Notes: generated from the letters alone by a model not told the origin. Positions 18,416-27,700 are shown, numbered from the stretch's first letter. The stretch is 64,000 nucleotides of DNA from Sphingobacterium sp. CZ-UAM (GCF_002000245.1 NZ_MTCM01000001.1:2315740-2379739), one strand, 5' to 3'. Translations and numbers: made by a program.

Positions 18416-19594
18416 ATGAAGGATACCATATATTTGGACAATAATGCAACCACACGGATTTTGGATGAAGTATGGCAGGAGATGACCCCTTATTTCATCC
18501 AAAATTATGCTAATGCGTCCAGTGTTTACCACCAGATGGGTAGAGCCGCCAATGCAGCTGTCCAACTGAGCAGAAAACAGGTTGCCGAGGTTTTAAATTG
18601 TACGCCTAAGGAAGTTTTTTTCAATTCCGGAGCTACAGAAAGCATTAATACCATATTGCAGGGTGTGTTTGACAGATACCGGTCTCAAGGGAATCATATC
18701 ATTACCGCTGCTACGGAACATAAAGCAGTATTAAGCTGCTGTGAACAGCTGACCAAACAGGGCGCACAAATCACTTATCTTCCTGTTGACAGCCAGGGGC
18801 ATATCTCCTTGGATGATCTTAAAAATGCTATTACAACCAAAACCATATTAATTTGCCTGATGGCAGCGAATAATGAGACCGGCGTACTGACCGAAATTGA
18901 AGAGGTGGCAGCTATCTGTCAAGAAGAAGACATTCTATTTTTTTGCGACGCCACACAAGCAATCGGAAAAGTTGCGATCGACCTCCAGCAGCTTCCTATC
19001 GATCTTTTATGTCTGAGTGCACATAAAATTCACGGTCCAAAGGGAATTGGTGCACTTTATATCCGGCGCAAATCAAAGCCCATTCAGCTTACTCCACTAA
19101 TTTTAGGTGGTGGCCAGGAAAATGGCTTTCGCGGCGGCACCTACAATGTTCCGGCCATCGTCGGCTTTGGAAAGGCAATCTCCATGCTAACCCCACAAGC
19201 CTATAGCAACGTTCGGGCGTATCGGGATCTGCTGGAAGCTGAACTGGCTGATATTCCTGAAATTATTATACATGGGCAAAATACCCTACGCCTACCGACG
19301 ACAAGCTACATCAGTTTCAAGCATGTACTCGCAAGCGAGATCATGACCGCATGTCCTACTTTAGCCTTATCCTCCGGCTCCGCCTGCGTCACCGGATCAA
19401 GGGAACCTTCACATGTACTGCTGGCTATGGGCATATCCAAAGAAGATGCACTTGCTGCGATCAGATTTAGCCTAAGCATATTGACTACGCGTGAAGAAAT
19501 CCTACAATGCGCGCAACTGATCAAAGAGGCTGTACAAAAAATAAGGGATCAATCGCCGATATGGCAACTTTTTAAGGCTGGTTTGATCGGTTAA
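18416..19594 (+). CDS. Cysteine desulfurase (NifS/IscS family)
   Basis: The 392-aa PLP enzyme transfers sulfur from cysteine to a protein persulfide for Fe-S or thio-cofactor synthesis. It begins with YLDNNATTRI, has NNETGVLTEI, the PLP Lys in LSAHKIHGPKGIGALY near residue 204, and the catalytic Cys in SSGSACVTGSREPSHVLLAMG near residue 325. The active-site loop is the long, IscS/group I form. An A-type carrier gene follows after 80 bases under its own promoter. Confidence 0.94.
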   Translation: MKDTIYLDNNATTRILDEVWQEMTPYFIQNYANASSVYHQMGRAANAAVQLSRKQVAEVLNCTPKEVFFNSGATESINTILQGVFDRYRSQGNHIITAATEHKAVLSCCEQLTKQGAQITYLPVDSQGHISLDDLKNAITTKTILICLMAANNETGVLTEIEEVAAICQEEDILFFCDATQAIGKVAIDLQQLPIDLLCLSAHKIHGPKGIGALYIRRKSKPIQLTPLILGGGQENGFRGGTYNVPAIVGFGKAISMLTPQAYSNVRAYRDLLEAELADIPEIIIHGQNTLRLPTTSYISFKHVLASEIMTACPTLALSSGSACVTGSREPSHVLLAMGISKEDALAAIRFSLSILTTREEILQCAQLIKEAVQKIRDQSPIWQLFKAGLIG

Positions 19595-19644
19595 TTTATG
19601 ACATTCTAAAAACTTAAGCGCAGACGAAATATAGCGAGATTGTA

Positions 19645-19671
19645 TGTATCTTTGTTGTAGACAAAGATACA
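19645..19671. promoter_or_regulatory. Perfect palindrome overlapping the iscA-like promoter
   Basis: TGTATCTTTGT (19645-19655) and ACAAAGATACA (19661-19671) form a perfect 11-bp dyad with a 5-base spacer. The left arm contains the -7 box TATCTTTG (19647-19654), and the right arm ends 3 bases before the ATG. A regulator bound here would block transcription. The regulator is unknown. Confidence 0.6.
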
Positions 19672-19674
19672 ACT

Positions 19675-20001
19675 ATGATTACAGTTACTGATAAAGCAAA
19701 AACTCGTATCGAGGAAATCATGAAGGATGAGCAATATGACAGCAATTACTTTGTGCGTGTTGCTGTAGAAAGTGGTGGTTGCTCAGGCTTAAGCTATAAA
19801 CTGAATTTCGATAATGAGGAAAAAAAGGGAGATCAGTTTTTCGAAGATAAAGGGGTGAAAATCTGTTTGGATATCAAATCATTCCTCTATTTAGCAGGAA
19901 CCGAACTTGATTATTCCGATGGGCTGAACGGAAAAGGATTTGAATTTCATAATCCAAATGCAAGCCGTACCTGTGCCTGCGGCGAGAGTTTCTCGGTATA
20001 A
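19675..20001 (+). CDS. A-type Fe-S cluster carrier (IscA/SufA/HesB family)
   Basis: The 108-aa protein has the three conserved cysteines of A-type carriers: one in SGGCSGLSY near residue 37 and two in RTCACGESF near the C-terminus. It receives and delivers Fe-S clusters to apo-proteins in the cytoplasm. The preceding gene is a cysteine desulfurase, which supports a role in Fe-S assembly. Expression is probably controlled through the palindrome that overlaps its promoter. Confidence 0.93.
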   Translation: MITVTDKAKTRIEEIMKDEQYDSNYFVRVAVESGGCSGLSYKLNFDNEEKKGDQFFEDKGVKICLDIKSFLYLAGTELDYSDGLNGKGFEFHNPNASRTCACGESFSV

Positions 20002-20017
20002 GCGCCCCCCATTCAAT

Positions 20018-20063
20018 AGAACAAAAAAAGCCCTGAAAATTATTTCAGGGCTTTTTTTGTTCT
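20018..20063 (+). terminator. Terminator of the Fe-S carrier gene
   Basis: A 21-bp perfect stem centred on GCCCTGAAA/TTTCAGGGC, with a 4-base loop and T-run, lies 16 bases after the stop. Confidence 0.92.
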
Positions 20064-20302
20064 GAAAATATCTGTTTTCTATTGGTCAGAAAGAAGCTTC
20101 AGCTGACTTTCATGGTTGCTGGTGCTTATAGGAGCATGAAGGTTTTATGAGGTCGGCTGAGTTTAGTTGCACCGACAAATTAATAGTTTTATAATTACCT
20201 ATTGACCTATTCACTTTTTCTTGTAAAATTTATATTTTTTCAACATTTTAATAGATAAATATCAAAAATAACAACAAAACATATTAGCAAATGATATTTT
20301 CA

Positions 20303-20310
20303 TATTTTTG
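20303..20310 (+). promoter_or_regulatory. asnA -7 box
   Basis: TATTTTTG fits TAnnTTTG and lies 31 bases before the asnA start. Confidence 0.5.
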
Positions 20311-20341
20311 TATCAAATAACTGAATAAGAAAAATGATGCG

Positions 20342-21388
20342 ATGTACAACGATCCGTACATGGCTTTTCAATTGACTCATATGGAGGGAAGAAAACTTTT
20401 AAATACCGAAGTTGCTATCAGCTTCGTTAAAGATACATTTGTCCAAGAATTAAAAAACAAGTTAAATTTGATTCCAATTTCCTCGCCACTGGTGGTCTTG
20501 GATGGCACAGGATTAAACGATGATCTGAATGGCATCGAGCGACCTGTTGCCTTTCCGATCAAATCTTTAAATGAAAAACGGGCAGTCGTAGTTCATTCAT
20601 TGGCAAAATGGAAAAGAGTACGCTTAAAAGAGCTTGAGATGTTACCGGGTGAAGGTATTGTCACCGATATGAAAGCCCTTCGCCCAGACGAGGATTACAC
20701 CCCTATACATTCCATTTATGTAGATCAATGGGACTGGGAAAAAGTAATCGGAAAAGAGCAGCGTAATTTGGCTCTGCTGAAAGATACTGTACTCAAAATA
20801 TACGAATCACTTCGATTTACAGAATTACAGGTGGAGCGTAAATACCCACAGATCAAAGCGATCCTCCCAGAGACGATCACATTTATCTCTTCGGAGGAAC
20901 TATTGCAAAAGTACCCCGATTTAAGTGCCAAAGAAAGAGAAAATGCCATCACAAAAGAATACGGCGCTGTATTTCTGTACGGTATTGGTGGTGCCCTGAG
21001 CAATGGGGTGGCACATGATGGCCGGGCGGCAGATTACGACGATTGGAGCACAACTAACGAGGCCGGCTATAATGGTTTAAATGGCGATATCCTTGTTTGG
21101 AACCCCATTCTAAATTCAGCATTCGAGCTTTCATCCATGGGGATTCGTGTCGATAAAAAAGCATTGGCTCATCAGATGGAAATCAGAAATTGCAGCGAAA
21201 AGTCTAAGCTAACGTTTCACAGCATGTTGCTTAACGATGAATTACCCGAATCTATTGGCGGTGGTATCGGCCAGTCACGTGTCTGTATGTTTATGCTTAA
21301 AAAGCAACACATTGGCGAAGTACAGGTCAGCATCTGGGAAGAAGATAAAAAACAAGCACTACGCGAAGAAGGTATTGATATACTTTAA
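20342..21388 (+). CDS. asnA: Aspartate-ammonia ligase
   Basis: The 348-aa enzyme makes asparagine from aspartate, ammonia and ATP. Recognisable segments are EVAISFVKDTFVQELKNKL, VVLDGTGLNDDLNGIERPVAF, AVVVHSLAKWKRVRL, DQWDWEKVI and the C-terminal GGGIGQSRVCMFML. It is related to class II tRNA synthetases. It is slightly longer than the E. coli enzyme (330 aa). It is monocistronic between its own promoter and a hairpin-rich 3' region. Confidence 0.96.
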   Translation: MYNDPYMAFQLTHMEGRKLLNTEVAISFVKDTFVQELKNKLNLIPISSPLVVLDGTGLNDDLNGIERPVAFPIKSLNEKRAVVVHSLAKWKRVRLKELEMLPGEGIVTDMKALRPDEDYTPIHSIYVDQWDWEKVIGKEQRNLALLKDTVLKIYESLRFTELQVERKYPQIKAILPETITFISSEELLQKYPDLSAKERENAITKEYGAVFLYGIGGALSNGVAHDGRAADYDDWSTTNEAGYNGLNGDILVWNPILNSAFELSSMGIRVDKKALAHQMEIRNCSEKSKLTFHSMLLNDELPESIGGGIGQSRVCMFMLKKQHIGEVQVSIWEEDKKQALREEGIDIL

Positions 21389-21413
21389 AACAATACCCTT
21401 AAAGTATAATATA

Positions 21414-21448
21414 TTGGAGCGTTAAAGCATATTTGCTATAACGTCCAA
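21414..21448. repeat. Imperfect inverted repeat after asnA
   Basis: TTGGAGCGTTAAAGCA and TGCTATAACGTCCAA form a 15-pair hairpin with one bulge and one mismatch around a 4-base loop, 26 bases past the asnA stop. It lacks a T-run. Confidence 0.55.
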
Positions 21449-21462
21449 TAAAAAAATCTGAC

Positions 21463-21504
21463 AAAGGTAATCCATCTGAAAGAGGTGGGTTACCTTTTCG
21501 TTTT
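21463..21504 (+). terminator. Terminator downstream of asnA
   Basis: AAAGGTAAnCCAnCT pairs with the complementary arm ending GGTTACCTTT, followed by TTCGTTTT. It lies just before the promoter of the helicase gene. Confidence 0.7.
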
Positions 21505-21510
21505 AATTAG

Positions 21511-21518
21511 TACTTTTG
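21511..21518 (+). promoter_or_regulatory. -7 box of the helicase gene (near-leaderless)
   Basis: TACTTTTG fits TAnnTTTG and ends 4 bases before the ATG at 21523. Confidence 0.45.
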
Positions 21519-21522
21519 TGCT

Positions 21523-22827
21523 ATGCAGCTAGAAGCTATTTTAAATAAATTCGGTATTTCATCCCTGAATGAAATGCAACAAAAGGTATTGGACACCTAC
21601 CAAAAAGACAAAGATTTCATTTTGCTCTCCCCTACTGGATCAGGAAAAACCTTAGCCTTTTCATTATTAATACTACAACAGCTAAAAGATATCGCGCGTG
21701 AAGTACAGGTGCTGGTTTTAGTCCCTACCCGTGAACTCGCCTTACAGATCGAACAAGTCATCCGCAAACTGACCACGGGATACAAAGTGACCTGTGCCTA
21801 TGGCGGACATAGCACCCGTATCGAAAAAAATGCCTTCAAAGATGCGCCATCTATTCTTATCGGCACCCCTGGCCGAATAAAACAGCATCTTGAAGAGGGG
21901 AATTTCGATCCTACCCAAATCCATACCCTCATACTGGATGAATTTGACAAATCCCTGGAGCTTGGCTTTCAACAGCAAATGGATTTTATCATTCGGCACA
22001 TGCCAAAAATTAAGTCGCGTATATTGACCTCGGCAACGACAATGGAGAACATTCCGGCTTTTACGCAGATTATGGATCCTATTAGGGTCGATTTCCTAAA
22101 AGATGCAAACAATATCCCGCGGATCACGATAAAAAAAGTAGTTGCCAGCAGTCAAAAGAAACTGGAAGCGCTTTTAAAACTTATCTGTAAGATCGGCACA
22201 AAAAAAATGATTATTTTTTGCAACCACCGGGATGCTGTCGACCATATCAGTGCGCTATTGGACAATCGTAATATCATCCATGACATCTTTCATGGTGGAC
22301 TGGAGCAACAGGACAGAGAATTGGCGCTGCTAAAATTCAGAAACCATTCCAACAATGTCCTGATTACGACGGACCTTGCTGCCCGGGGATTGGATATTCC
22401 TGAAGTGGATGCAATCATCCACTATCAGCTGCCCCATAAAGAAGAGGATTTTACACACCGCAATGGACGCACAGCGCGTATGCAGGCAAAAGGTGACGTG
22501 TATGTCATCTTAAAACCCGAAGAAAATTATCCCTACATTTCTGCTGATACCCAAGAGGAGGAGTTCCCTGACTTTTATGACCTACCCGACAACTCGCCTT
22601 TCGCTACACTCTATGTCAGCGCCGGAAGGAAGGACAAAGTCAACAAAATTGACATCGTCGGCTTTCTGTTGAATCTGGATGGTATCGAAAAAGACGATAT
22701 CGGAATTATCGAAGTCAAGGACAAAATTGCTTATGTTGCTGTCAAACGTAAACTGGCTTTAGCGATCATCAATGCCGCTAACGGACAGAAAGTCAAGGGC
22801 CGAAAAGTAAAAGTCGGGAGGACATAA
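21523..22827 (+). CDS. DEAD-box RNA helicase, DbpA-like
   Basis: The 434-aa protein has helicase motif I SPTGSGKT near residue 36, motif Ia PTRELALQ, motif II as DEFD (not DEAD), SAT, and C-terminal motifs TTDLAARGLDIPEVD and HRNGRTAR. The last ~65 residues (VNKIDIVGFLLNLDGIEKDD, GRKVKVGR) match the DbpA RNA-binding domain, which targets 23S rRNA hairpin 92, so a role in 50S assembly is inferred. The Ala-to-Phe change in motif II does not remove catalytic acidic residues. Confidence 0.9.
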   Translation: MQLEAILNKFGISSLNEMQQKVLDTYQKDKDFILLSPTGSGKTLAFSLLILQQLKDIAREVQVLVLVPTRELALQIEQVIRKLTTGYKVTCAYGGHSTRIEKNAFKDAPSILIGTPGRIKQHLEEGNFDPTQIHTLILDEFDKSLELGFQQQMDFIIRHMPKIKSRILTSATTMENIPAFTQIMDPIRVDFLKDANNIPRITIKKVVASSQKKLEALLKLICKIGTKKMIIFCNHRDAVDHISALLDNRNIIHDIFHGGLEQQDRELALLKFRNHSNNVLITTDLAARGLDIPEVDAIIHYQLPHKEEDFTHRNGRTARMQAKGDVYVILKPEENYPYISADTQEEEFPDFYDLPDNSPFATLYVSAGRKDKVNKIDIVGFLLNLDGIEKDDIGIIEVKDKIAYVAVKRKLALAIINAANGQKVKGRKVKVGRT

Positions 22828-22863
22828 AAATGCCCCAAATAGCGTCTAACTTTTTGGGGCATA
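22826..22863. terminator. Hairpin between helicase gene and mqnA
   Basis: ATGCCCCAAA and TTTGGGGCAT pair around an ~11-base loop between two convergent genes; T-rich bases follow on the minus strand. Confidence 0.6.
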
Positions 22864-22911
22864 TCTACAACAAACCTCTTTTCGTATGCTAACGTGCTAA
22901 GCTATATTTGA

Positions 22912-23640
22912 TCAATCCAGATCTTTTAAATAGCCAAGATAACGTTGTACAGCTTCCCGTTTTTGATCCGTTAGATGAAAATCAAGATGTGCGGTTAAAT
23001 ATTTTGTATAGTCAAACCCCTCAAATTCGGGCAGTCCTGCAATGACATCCGTTGCATGGGCCACACCATAAGCAAGTGCATCATTGAAATCCTTCACAAA
23101 CGATTCAGGCAGCTTTTTGTTACTTACCCAAAGGGCAAACGCAAAAGGCAATCCTGTAAAATCAAACCATTCCTTACCCAGGTCATAGACATAGGGCACA
23201 GTATTCTTTTTACCAAAGGTACGGTCACCGATCAGGACGTAGGCATCTGGTTCCACGCTATCGTCCGTAACCAACCGAACGTCTCTTTTCCAATAATTCT
23301 TTAGCAGCACTCGGGCCAGACCATTAGAAGTACGCGATTGCTTATCGAGTCTAAGGGTCTCGATCTCTGTAATGGGCTTATTGGAAAAAATAAACACCGA
23401 ATCTACGGCGCCTTCAGTGCCGATACAAAAATCGGTATTGATATAATATTCAGGAAGACTGAGCAATGCGGCAGTCGGAATAATTCCCATATCTGCCTCG
23501 TCATCTATTACTTTTTGTGCACAGGCACTTGGATAATCGACACTTAGATCGATCTGATCCATTACCTTTGATTTGCGTATTCCGTTCAAAAACGGATAAG
23601 TGTTTGAATACGATACGGCTGAAACTCTAATTTTATTCAT
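22912..23640 (-). CDS. mqnA: Chorismate dehydratase, futalosine menaquinone pathway
   Basis: The 242-aa protein has the MqnA signature VSAVSYSNTYPFLNGI at the N-terminus, ADMGIIPTAALLSLPEYY near residue 50 and CIGTEGAVDSVFIFS near 72. MqnA dehydrates chorismate to 3-enolpyruvyl-benzoate, the first committed step of futalosine-type menaquinone synthesis. It is the last gene of an operon with mqnE; its start overlaps the phosphatase gene by 8 bases. Confidence 0.9.
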   Translation of the reverse strand: MNKIRVSAVSYSNTYPFLNGIRKSKVMDQIDLSVDYPSACAQKVIDDEADMGIIPTAALLSLPEYYINTDFCIGTEGAVDSVFIFSNKPITEIETLRLDKQSRTSNGLARVLLKNYWKRDVRLVTDDSVEPDAYVLIGDRTFGKKNTVPYVYDLGKEWFDFTGLPFAFALWVSNKKLPESFVKDFNDALAYGVAHATDVIAGLPEFEGFDYTKYLTAHLDFHLTDQKREAVQRYLGYLKDLD

Positions 23641-24259
23641 TCATCAATGCTTCTAGGTGATCTGTATTATAATGGTCTATAATTTCAAATTGACCATTAT
23701 AATACAGCAATTTATATAAAGCAGTATTTGTGTGTGGAAAATCATCCATATAGCGGGCATCAATACCAGTCATGAGGCAAAGCATGATACGTAAGGCACG
23801 ACCATGCATGCATACTAGAATATTTTTTTCATTTGCTTGGCCCAGCATATGATTCAATGCGACCTGCTGGCGTTCCATTAATGCGTTAGGAGACTCTCCA
23901 TTTTCAATACTGACATCCAATTCTCCGTTGCGCCATGCAGCGACCAATTGTTCAAAACCAGACAATAACTCAGGTGTTTGCTCCTTCCCTTCGTAGATTC
24001 CCCAGCTGATTTCATCCAAGCCGACAAGCTGTTCCCAGGGTAAATTCAGGTCGATAAAGCCTTTTACTGTCTGATGTGTCCGCAATAAGGTCGAGGTATA
24101 TATTTTGTCAAAAGGCACTGTATTGTACCGTTCAAAGAAAGCCTGAGCCTGGGCCATTCCGGTTTCATTTAATGGAGAATTAACCCCTCTCCCCTGCACG
24201 ATGCCTTTTAGATTTAGATCAGTCTGTCCGTGTCGTATAAAATAAAATGTCTTTTTCAA
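23633..24259 (-). CDS. Histidine phosphatase family protein
   Basis: The 208-aa protein has the RHG catalytic motif in FIRHGQTDLNLKG near residue 9, the second Arg in STLLRTHQT, the acid in EISWGIYEG, and the second His in VCMHGRALRIML near residue 150. It is a cytoplasmic phosphomonoesterase of the phosphoglycerate mutase-like group. It is embedded between mqnE and mqnA with overlapping or very short gaps, so a link to menaquinone synthesis is possible. No phosphatase step is known in that pathway. Confidence 0.9.
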   Translation of the reverse strand: MKKTFYFIRHGQTDLNLKGIVQGRGVNSPLNETGMAQAQAFFERYNTVPFDKIYTSTLLRTHQTVKGFIDLNLPWEQLVGLDEISWGIYEGKEQTPELLSGFEQLVAAWRNGELDVSIENGESPNALMERQQVALNHMLGQANEKNILVCMHGRALRIMLCLMTGIDARYMDDFPHTNTALYKLLYYNGQFEIIDHYNTDHLEALMNE

Positions 24260-24276
24260 AATGAGTATGATCTAAT

Positions 24277-25476
24277 TTATGGGTTCACAACAGGCAATGC
24301 GTAATAACTTTTCTTTTTGGTATCCTCTTCAAAGACGACATCATTGTAGTCGGTCACCACATTATACAAGGTATCACGTTCAATGGGATGGCGGCCTACC
24401 TTTTTAATCAATTCCACAACCTCTTGTGTCGTCATTCCGGGTTTTTGCTCTTCCGCACCGGCCATACTGTATATTTTGGTCGTATCGTCCAAGGTACCAT
24501 CAATATCATCCACACCAAAAGCCAAAGACAATTGCGCTGTATCCCTTGATATCATGGCCCAGTAGGCTTTGATATGATCAAAATTATCCATGTAGATCCG
24601 TGCAATCGCATAATTTCTTAAATCCTCGATAACAGAGACCTCAGGGATATGTGACATCTGATTTTCCTTGTTCCTAAATTTCAAAGGAATAAAAGTCTGG
24701 AAGCCACCGGTTTTATCCTGAAGCTGCCGCAAACGTTCCATATGGTCTACCCTATGCCAAAATTGCTCAATATGACCATATAACATGGTCGCATTTGTGT
24801 GCATACCCAGACTGTGAGCTTGCTCATGAATATCTAACCACTGCTCAGCCGTACACTTGTCATGCGCAATCTGCTCCCGGATTTCCGGATGAAAGATCTC
24901 TGCGCCACCACCGGGCATGGAGTCCAGACCACAGGACTGCAAGTATTTCAGTCCATCATAGTGGCTCAACTTTGCTTTCTTGAAGATGTAATAATATTCT
25001 ACTGGTGTGAGTCCCTTGATATGTAATTCTGGCCGATGTGCTTTACATCTTCTAAAGAAATCGGCATAAAATTCGAGATTTTGCTTTGGCACTACCCCAC
25101 CGGTAATATGCACTTCGGTAACGGCTTCATTGTCATATTTCTTCACAATATCCATCATGCCATCGACCTCCATTTCCCAGCCTTCAGCGCGCTCTTTGAT
25201 CAGTCTGGAATAGGAACAGAATTTGCAGTCATATACACAGACATTCGTAGGCTCAATGTGAAAATTGCGATTAAAGAAGGTATGGTCTCCATGACGTTTC
25301 TCACGGATGTAATTGGCAAGAACACCAAGATAGCCTAATTCACCTTTTTCGTATAAAAGAACTCCCTCATCAAAAGTGATACGCTCCTCTCGCAAAACTT
25401 TCTCGGCTATATTTCTTAATTCAATGTCTAAATGTTTATCATTGATCAAGAAATTTAATTTATCTACTGCGTTCAT
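24277..25476 (-). CDS. mqnE: Aminofutalosine synthase (radical SAM)
   Basis: The ~399-aa radical SAM enzyme has the cluster motif CVYDCKFC near residue 67, GGGAEIF, NATMLYGHIE and FQTFIPLKFRNKENQ, the MqnE signature. It joins 3-enolpyruvyl-benzoate with adenosine derived from SAM to give aminodeoxyfutalosine, the step after MqnA. The start MNAVDK at 25476 is preferred because GGAGA lies 8 bases upstream; the frame extends 8 codons further to 25500. mqnB, mqnC and mqnD are not in this window. Confidence 0.9.
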   Translation of the reverse strand: MNAVDKLNFLINDKHLDIELRNIAEKVLREERITFDEGVLLYEKGELGYLGVLANYIREKRHGDHTFFNRNFHIEPTNVCVYDCKFCSYSRLIKERAEGWEMEVDGMMDIVKKYDNEAVTEVHITGGVVPKQNLEFYADFFRRCKAHRPELHIKGLTPVEYYYIFKKAKLSHYDGLKYLQSCGLDSMPGGGAEIFHPEIREQIAHDKCTAEQWLDIHEQAHSLGMHTNATMLYGHIEQFWHRVDHMERLRQLQDKTGGFQTFIPLKFRNKENQMSHIPEVSVIEDLRNYAIARIYMDNFDHIKAYWAMISRDTAQLSLAFGVDDIDGTLDDTTKIYSMAGAEEQKPGMTTQEVVELIKKVGRHPIERDTLYNVVTDYNDVVFEEDTKKKSYYALPVVNP

Positions 25477-25608
25477 TAATGTATCTCCTATCTTAAACAA
25501 ATGTACCTAAAAGGCGACAAAAGTTATAATAAAATGTGATAACACTCATTCAGGATTGCGTCATGTTTAGTCTTGGAAAGACAAAAAAAACTCCCCAAGA
25601 CGATATGC

Positions 25609-27432
25609 TTAGTCGGTAAATTGCTGCATCTCAATCAACTTCTTATACAAGCCGTTATGCTGTAGCAGTTCGCTATGGCTACCTGTTTCAACAATTTTTC
25701 CTGCTTCGATGACGACAATCTTATCGGCATTCTGAATGGTACTTAAACGATGGGCAATCACGACTGTTGTCCGATTATCCATCAACTTATAAAGGGAATC
25801 TTGTACTAGTTTTTCAGATTCGGTATCCAAGGCCGAAGTAGCCTCATCGAGCAGCATAATCGGTGGATTTTTCAATACAGCACGTGCAATACAAATCCGC
25901 TGACGCTGCCCACCTGACAATTTACCGCCGCGGTCACCAATATTGGTTTGGTACCCTTGATCTGTCTTTAGGATAAACTCATGTGCGTTGGCTATTTTTG
26001 CCGCTGCTTCGATTTCTTCCTGACTGGCGGCGAGATTGGCGAATGCGATATTATTGAAAATCGTATCGTTAAATAAAATCGACTCCTGATTAACAACCCC
26101 AATCATGCTACGCAAAGAATCCTGATCCAGATCCCGAAGATCTACACCGTCGAACAGGATCTGTCCGTCAGTGACGTCCATAAATCGTGGGATGAGATCC
26201 ACTAATGTGGATTTTCCTCCACCTGATGGCCCCACCAAAGCAATTACTTTACCTTTTTCGATACTCAAGTCTATTCCCTGAAGGATCTGCTTATCTTTCG
26301 TATAGGCAAAATTTACATCTTTAAAAACAATATTCTGTTCAAAGCTTTCGACCTTTTTCGCGTTCGGCTTGTCGGTTACTTCACTGCGTTCATCAACTAA
26401 TTCCAATACCCGCTCTCCTGCTGCAAGACCATTGTGAATACCACTAAATGCATCTGTCAATGCTTTTGCGGGACGCATCACCTGTGAGAAAATAGCGATA
26501 TAAGCGATAAATGCAGGCGCTGTCAAACTTTTGTCTCCAGATAGAACCAAATGCCCACCATACAACAAAATAATTGCAACCATGATCACTCCCAGCAGCT
26601 CCGAAACAGGCGAACTCAATTGTTGTCTTTTCGCCATTGCCCGACCAATATTGGCATATCGTTCATTCTCATTATGAAATCTATTTTTGATAAAAGAGAC
26701 TGCATTAAAGGCTTTAATGATTTTGATACCAGATAATGCCTCGTCGAGATAGGAAATCATATTTCCATAGGATTCCTGTGCTGAGCGTGCCTGGCTTTTT
26801 AAATTTTTTACAATTCGCGCTATAAAAAATGCTGAAATTGGAATGACTAACAACGAAAAGAAGGTCAGTTTCGCCGAGATATTAAACAGCATCACAATAT
26901 AGGCAATCAGCTGCAAAGGCTCTTTGAATACGACCTGTAAAGTACCCGTAACTGAATACTGTACAACCTGTACATCGGAAGCAACTTTGGAAACGATATC
27001 CCCTTTCCGCTGTCCCGTAAAATAACCGACATGCAGATCCATCACATTGTCAAATACTGCCCTGCGGAGTTTCAGCAAGGTGTGGATACGAAAATTTTCC
27101 ATAATCCGCTGACAAAAATACCGGAAAAGATTGCTGATAAATACGGAAATTACGATAACAATACAAACGTACTTTAAAGCGCCATAAGCACCGAACTGGG
27201 TATTTGCCACATTCGCATAGTAATTAAACCAAGCTAATATATCCGTATAAGTCTCGGGCTTTACAACTTCAGTGGCAGATTCACCCGTATTAAAAAGTGT
27301 ATGGAGTAATGGAGCGAGTAATGCTAAATTTAACGTGCTAAAAACAACCGTAACCAAGGTGCAGATCACATACGGAATCGCAAATTTCTCAATGGGTTTA
27401 GCAAATGATAAGAGCCTAAAATATGTTTTCAT
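25609..27432 (-). CDS. ABC exporter, MsbA-like full half-transporter
   Basis: The 607-aa protein fuses a six-helix membrane domain (residues ~20-330) with an ATPase domain: Walker A GPSGGGKST, Q-loop, signature LSGGQRQRICIARA, Walker B IMLLDEATSALD, and switch His in VVIAHRLST. The family exports lipids, lipid A or drugs as a homodimer in the inner membrane. MsbA is one possibility, but the substrate cannot be settled. It is monocistronic behind its own -7 box. Confidence 0.92.
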   Translation of the reverse strand: MKTYFRLLSFAKPIEKFAIPYVICTLVTVVFSTLNLALLAPLLHTLFNTGESATEVVKPETYTDILAWFNYYANVANTQFGAYGALKYVCIVIVISVFISNLFRYFCQRIMENFRIHTLLKLRRAVFDNVMDLHVGYFTGQRKGDIVSKVASDVQVVQYSVTGTLQVVFKEPLQLIAYIVMLFNISAKLTFFSLLVIPISAFFIARIVKNLKSQARSAQESYGNMISYLDEALSGIKIIKAFNAVSFIKNRFHNENERYANIGRAMAKRQQLSSPVSELLGVIMVAIILLYGGHLVLSGDKSLTAPAFIAYIAIFSQVMRPAKALTDAFSGIHNGLAAGERVLELVDERSEVTDKPNAKKVESFEQNIVFKDVNFAYTKDKQILQGIDLSIEKGKVIALVGPSGGGKSTLVDLIPRFMDVTDGQILFDGVDLRDLDQDSLRSMIGVVNQESILFNDTIFNNIAFANLAASQEEIEAAAKIANAHEFILKTDQGYQTNIGDRGGKLSGGQRQRICIARAVLKNPPIMLLDEATSALDTESEKLVQDSLYKLMDNRTTVVIAHRLSTIQNADKIVVIEAGKIVETGSHSELLQHNGLYKKLIEMQQFTD

Positions 27433-27463
27433 TTATTTTGAACTAAGACAAACTAATTTGACA

Positions 27464-27471
27464 CAAAAATA
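27464..27471 (-). promoter_or_regulatory. -7 box of the ABC exporter gene
   Basis: TATTTTTG on the minus strand fits TAnnTTTG, about 30 bases upstream of the start codon. Confidence 0.45.
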
Positions 27472-27700
27472 ATTTGTCGACCTCTCCTCTTCCATTAAAA
27501 TTCTTTTGAGCGAAGAAATCGAACAAAAATAACAAATTAATCAAGAAAAGCACTCATACTGTTCTATTCAATAAAATTCCCAAGAGGCAGTATATAACGA
27601 CCAGCTTACTATTCATTTGAAAAAAAGACAAAAATAGCTGCTTTTTATAGATAATTCCCTAATTTAGCTTCATTCAAATACCAAAATTATTAAAAATAAA

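Larger units (their letters stand above)
20002..20341. other. Intergenic region before asnA
   Basis: No gene is seen. The region contains a terminator (20018-20063), an AT-rich stretch and the asnA promoter box at 20303-20310. Confidence 0.5.
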
